A stretch of DNA of 34,796 bases, from positions 1-34,796 of the forward strand of contig VBAQ01000108.1 in NCBI GenBank assembly GCA_005883765.1. Direction: 5' to 3'. The position numbers were made by a program, and so were the translations under genes. The notes under the pieces were generated by a model that saw nothing but the letters and a program-made list of their open reading frames with translations, made no database searches and was not told the DNA's origin. Positions 31,815-34,796 of this stretch are shown here, piece after piece. The stretch is from Bacteroidota bacterium (GTDB lineage: Bacteria; Bacteroidota; Bacteroidia; Chitinophagales; Chitinophagaceae). Position 1 is the first letter of the stretch; every line of letters begins with the position of its first letter.

Positions 31815-32210
31815 CCAGCGCCTCATTTTTCGCCGATCTACAAAAATTTTCAGGCGGATTGAAGTCGTTCTATCGAAGAATCTGTGCCGATCGCGGCAAC
31901 CAAACCGATTTGTTGAAAAAGTTTTTTGGTGGAAGATTCTCGTGATTAGTCAGGATGTCCTAGCGCCTTCCCGACGGCCCTGGGAAAAACTCTTCCCTCT
32001 GAAAAGAAAGCGGGGCGTCGGGATAGCGCCTTCAGTATTTACAAACCTTAGCCGTAACATTCAAACGATGCTTGTTAGGGGAAGTGAGTGCCCGTATTGC
32101 ACTAAAGCAACGAATCATAGTGCATATCCAGGGCGACAAGTTCAGGTACTTGTGCGTGAGCCATGGAAAAAAGTGCGGAGCATTACTTTTTTCCTTGAAT
32201 TTTCTTTGAA
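31815..32210. repeat. Dispersed structured repeat, copy B (long form)
   Basis: The head (31815-31839) is identical to 27644-27668. The middle part TAGCGCCTTCAGTATTT starts at 32024. GCAACGAATCATAGTGCATA at about 32106 is shared with copy A. The hairpin is GGAAAAAAGT (32165-32174), GCGGAGCATT, ACTTTTTTCC (32185-32194), perfect over 10 bp. Compared with copy C it carries extra internal DNA, including a 53-nt palindrome-ended segment flanked by a 10-nt direct repeat. The open frame 31747-32436 runs through it but has no protein character. Confidence 0.85.
31961..32033. repeat. 53-nt palindrome-ended segment within a 10-nt direct repeat
   Basis: TAGCGCCTTC occurs at 31961-31970 and again at 32024-32033. 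The segment between starts CCGACGGCCC and ends GGGGCGTCGGGA, so its ends are inverted repeats (with the preceding C, CCCGACG/CGTCGGG). This looks like a small non-coding insertion with target duplication inside repeat copy B. Confidence 0.5.
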
Positions 32211-32220
32211 TTACTCGTCA

Positions 32221-32595
32221 TTACGACCGTTTCACCCGCATTTCCTGTGCCCCTTGTTTGAAATAAAAATCCTTTACCTTCCCGGTTGCATCTTTTTCAA
32301 ACTTGAATTCAAGATTTATATCTCTCGTAAAAAAATCCTCCGACGAAGTAAAATAAATTTTGAATGTTTGTACGCGATTTACGGTCAGAATAACATCAGA
32401 ACCCTGCCGGCTAATCGTTATCGAATCACGATCTAAAAGATAGTTTCCCGCATACGCATCAACTAAGCTGTCTGCAACAGGCACAAGTTTTTTTACGACC
32501 GGTTTATAATAATTTTTCCAGCCATAGACTTTTGCTACGCTGTTCACTACTTCGCCTAAAATATTGCCAACGTCAGAATTCACCATCACAACCAC
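32221..32595 (-). CDS. Serine hydrolase (beta-lactamase-related) C-terminal fragment
   Basis: This 124-residue frame begins VVMVNSDVGNILGEVVNSVA, the end of a beta-lactamase/DD-peptidase-like (PF00144) domain. It continues into the small beta domain often found C-terminal to it (YAGNYLLDRDSITISRQGSD and on). Preceding in-frame codons read SFENGNGV, joining to the 32586-32774 frame across a G-run. The catalytic SxxK and YxN motifs are absent, so this cannot be an active enzyme. It is best read as the 3' end of a decayed gene. Confidence 0.7.
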   Translation of the reverse strand: MVVMVNSDVGNILGEVVNSVAKVYGWKNYYKPVVKKLVPVADSLVDAYAGNYLLDRDSITISRQGSDVILTVNRVQTFKIYFTSSEDFFTRDINLEFKFEKDATGKVKDFYFKQGAQEMRVKRS

Positions 32596-32780
32596 TCCAT
32601 TGCCATTTTCAAAACTCCCCTATAGCTGCTCAGGAATCCTTCATCGGCGCCATTGTGTCCAAAATATTTTTCATCGCCCTTTTTCTCAATAAAAACTCCA
32701 AACGCAGCATTGCTGTCGATATAAGGTGCTAACCGCAGTCTCGTCGATAATACTTTGTTTGATTTTCCCTCCAACGAAGC
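32586..32780 (-). pseudogene. Serine hydrolase remnant, middle part (frameshifted and 5'-truncated)
   Basis: The frame encodes VFIEKKGDEKYFGHNGADEG, containing the GHNG motif of the third conserved element in PF00144 hydrolases, then FLSSYRG. At the GGGG run near 32618-32622 a one-base shift leads into the 32221-32595 frame. Upstream, a stop (TAG) and the palindromic GC-rich sequence around 32776-32792 cut the gene. All of the N-terminal catalytic half is missing within the window. Confidence 0.75.
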
Positions 32781-32840
32781 CGGCTACGCCCGGCATAATA
32801 ACCCTCACTTGGTGTCACCGCAGGTAGGAGACGGGGTCAC

Positions 32841-34706
32841 CTAAAAATCAAGATACTCCTGGAATAATTCCTGCAAGTAGGCTTCGCCTTTTGCTTTAAA
32901 TATTACAAAATCATCCTTTGAAAAAGTATTGGTGGTATAAGCACGACCTGCTTTTTTATCCCATACAAGATTTCCTTTTGGTGTAACTAGGCCATAGCCA
33001 TCGTAAAAAGTATAAAAAGCAAATACGTTAATAGTGTCGAATAAATTTTTGCTCCACCGGTATTGTTGATGTGGGATTTTTAACTGTGACAAAACGGTAG
33101 CTGTTATATCGGTTTGTGACGCGATACGACTGATAACTTTTCCCCGATAGTTCTGTTTCAATACATCACCACAGATAAGCAGCGGGATATGATTGTGCTC
33201 TACCGAGCTGTTCGCATAATTTCTTGGAGAATGGTTACTGTGGTCAGCTACTAATACAAATAATGTGTTTTTATACCACGGCTGCAGTTTTGCCTCTTTA
33301 AAAAAAACGCCAAGACAGCTGTCGCTATAAAAAATACTGGTTACATATTTTATTTCACTGGTGCCCCACAGTGGCTTTTCCTTCATTGGCATATCATAGG
33401 GTGAGTGGCTGCTAAGTGTAAAAAGACAAGTAAAAAATGGTTCTTTCTTTTTATTGATCGCATCCATCCAATTCTTAAACATCTGCTCATCATGTATACC
33501 AAGCTTCCCTGTTGTACGTGGGTTGGCTGAAAAATCAGATTCTTCTTTTACCTCGTCAAACTGATTGTAATATAAATATCTTTTGATGTTACCATAAATT
33601 AATTGTCCTCCATAGTAAAATGAGCTATTATAGCCTTCTTTTTTCAGTTCACGGTTAATACATGAAAACCTGGGATACTTGTTGCTGTTTTGAATGATAG
33701 AAGTGATTGGCTGGGACGGGTACGAACTCAATATAGCCGGTATGCCTTGGTGGCTTAACTGACCGCTCGCATAAGCATTTGAAAACAAAATACCGCTCCG
33801 CGAAAGTGAATCAAACTGCGGAGTAATACCCTTTTCGCCACCGCAAACACTGACTACATCTGCGGTCCAGCTCTCCAAGATCAGGTAAGCAATATTGGGT
33901 CTTTGCGTAGTAAGAAACATATCAAATGCGGAATCAGAAGTAGCATACATATTTTTTACTATTTCCCCTGCCTTTTCTTTCTCCATGAATATATAGGGAT
34001 TGGTGCTGCCAGTCTGGGCATTTTCAATATAACTATGCATCAGTGTCCAACTGGGATTCACGGCAGCATCATTTAGCACCTGGTGGTGCGTATAATATAC
34101 TTTGCTCTCATTAATTGGAATTGGTTGAAATCCCCCCCGTATTCCTGCGCCGATAATTAATCCCAAAATTCCAAAGGAAAGCAATGAAACCAAGACTTTG
34201 ACGTACCATTTATGCGGCGGGGCTTCTGAAAATGTATAAATTTTGAATAACAGCTTACAGTAAGAAAACGTAAAAATCAAAATGAATGAAACCCCTATCA
34301 AAAAAACAGATGTTGGAGCTGACCGAAAGACTTCTGACGGGTGATTCAAGTGATATAATAGTTGGAAATGAATTTTCGTATTCATTGTTTCATAGATCAC
34401 TATATCGGCAACTGCAACGAGGGTAGAAATGAAAACAATGGCACAAAGATATACCTGGTGAATACGATAAATAATCTTCTTATTTGTCGCATATTGAAGA
34501 ATAATCAGGATCAATGATAAAAGGCACACATAGCAAGCTGTTGATAAGTCAAGCGGAATTGCATATCCGAAAGACTCCATGAGCAAGCCGAATCCTTTTT
34601 TACTGCAAATAGAAAAATGATATAAAATAAATAAGAGCCTATGAGCTGTAAACAGCAACATTAATCCCAAAAAAATGAGAATAAGCTTTTTGGGTATATA
34701 AAGCAT
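32841..34706 (-). CDS. LTA synthase family (phosphoglycerol transferase-type) membrane protein
   Basis: The 621-residue protein has five hydrophobic segments in the first 200 residues or so, followed by a periplasmic sulfatase-fold domain. Metal ligands are Glu278 (LILESWTADVV) and Asp488/His489 (VADHSNHSP); SSHSPYDMP supplies the substrate-loop His. The nucleophile region reads NAYASGQLSHQGIPAILSSYP, where relatives I know have N-G-x-x-T-x-x-G. Ser318 sits where the catalytic Thr is expected. The family transfers phosphoglycerol or phosphoethanolamine to glycans or lipids at the outer face of the inner membrane. The product in this Gram-negative lineage is unknown. No operon partner is visible. 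Confidence 0.9.
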   Translation of the reverse strand: MLYIPKKLILIFLGLMLLFTAHRLLFILYHFSICSKKGFGLLMESFGYAIPLDLSTACYVCLLSLILIILQYATNKKIIYRIHQVYLCAIVFISTLVAVADIVIYETMNTKIHFQLLYHLNHPSEVFRSAPTSVFLIGVSFILIFTFSYCKLLFKIYTFSEAPPHKWYVKVLVSLLSFGILGLIIGAGIRGGFQPIPINESKVYYTHHQVLNDAAVNPSWTLMHSYIENAQTGSTNPYIFMEKEKAGEIVKNMYATSDSAFDMFLTTQRPNIAYLILESWTADVVSVCGGEKGITPQFDSLSRSGILFSNAYASGQLSHQGIPAILSSYPSQPITSIIQNSNKYPRFSCINRELKKEGYNSSFYYGGQLIYGNIKRYLYYNQFDEVKEESDFSANPRTTGKLGIHDEQMFKNWMDAINKKKEPFFTCLFTLSSHSPYDMPMKEKPLWGTSEIKYVTSIFYSDSCLGVFFKEAKLQPWYKNTLFVLVADHSNHSPRNYANSSVEHNHIPLLICGDVLKQNYRGKVISRIASQTDITATVLSQLKIPHQQYRWSKNLFDTINVFAFYTFYDGYGLVTPKGNLVWDKKAGRAYTTNTFSKDDFVIFKAKGEAYLQELFQEYLDF

Positions 34707-34796
34707 ATTAGACTTGATTCAACAAATCGAATATAGGAATAAAGAATTTGTGGCTTATTATTTCTGCAGCGGACAAAGAAGGTGACAAAACTTACT
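34707..34796. other. Upstream region of the LTA-synthase-like gene
   Basis: Ninety AT-rich bases up to the window edge. No gene and no clear promoter box were recognised. Confidence 0.3.

Noticed and set aside
31747-32436. 229-residue open frame on the plus strand
   Set aside because: It crosses repeat copy B and the antisense of the serine hydrolase remnant, has no domain signal, and its composition (Arg/Pro/Lys-rich) is unlike its neighbours.

Overview
The window reads as a chromosomal segment of a Bacteroidota bacterium, most likely of the Chitinophagaceae/Chitinophagia type. Signs are the family content (DUF2807, DUF5777, DUF3943, DUF4369-thioredoxin lipoproteins, short CarB, rsfS-ftsH-LUD gene order), -7 promoter boxes of the form TAnnTTTG, weak Shine-Dalgarno sequences and moderate GC. 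No rRNA, tRNA, CRISPR array, phage or transposase gene was seen.

Layout. 1-2.8 kb: the end of a phosphoesterase (cut by the left edge), a DinB-fold protein and a DUF2807 lipoprotein. 2.9-6.2 kb: carB on the minus strand, broken by an apparent 22-nt deletion, and a small secreted protein with its own terminator. 6.4-7.9 kb: a Bcp-type peroxiredoxin and a DUF5777 barrel protein. 7.9-12.1 kb: divergent birA and rsfS-ftsH-LUD (biotin ligase; ribosome silencing; membrane proteolysis). 12.2-15.8 kb: a gamma-glutamylcyclotransferase-like protein, a hicB-hicA type pair, an LpxH-like hydrolase, a secreted propeller-like protein and an MscS channel. 15.8-18.7 kb (minus): a monothiol thioredoxin-like protein, a four-helix-bundle (23S IVS type) gene bracketed by inverted repeats, a MerR regulator and an M23 peptidase. 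18.8-27.6 kb: alaS, GNAT, PDZ protein, gatB, TlpA-like lipoprotein and a deoxyhypusine-synthase-like enzyme. 27.6-32.8 kb: a repeat-rich, eroding stretch holding a DUF3943 protein, a DGPF/YCII gene with a duplicated 3' end, a TauE/SafE transporter and serine hydrolase debris. 32.8-34.7 kb: an LTA-synthase-type membrane sulfatase-fold enzyme.

Most genes are housekeeping (translation: alaS, gatB, rsfS; pyrimidine/arginine: carB; envelope: lpxH, M23, MscS, LTA-synthase-like; redox: Bcp and two thioredoxin-fold proteins). The unusual content is in the repeats. (1) A dispersed element present three times carries a hairpin whose stem changes by compensatory substitutions around an invariant CGGAGCAT loop. 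(2) A family of G/C-rich 'palindrome plus third arm' elements lies between genes and also in frame inside alaS and gatB. (3) Inverted CGAAATC-type repeats flank the four-helix gene. (4) A 93-bp tandem repeat precedes alaS. (5) A perfect 175-bp duplication brackets one copy of element (1). All functional statements rest on reading the sequence and on knowledge of the families; no database search was run.
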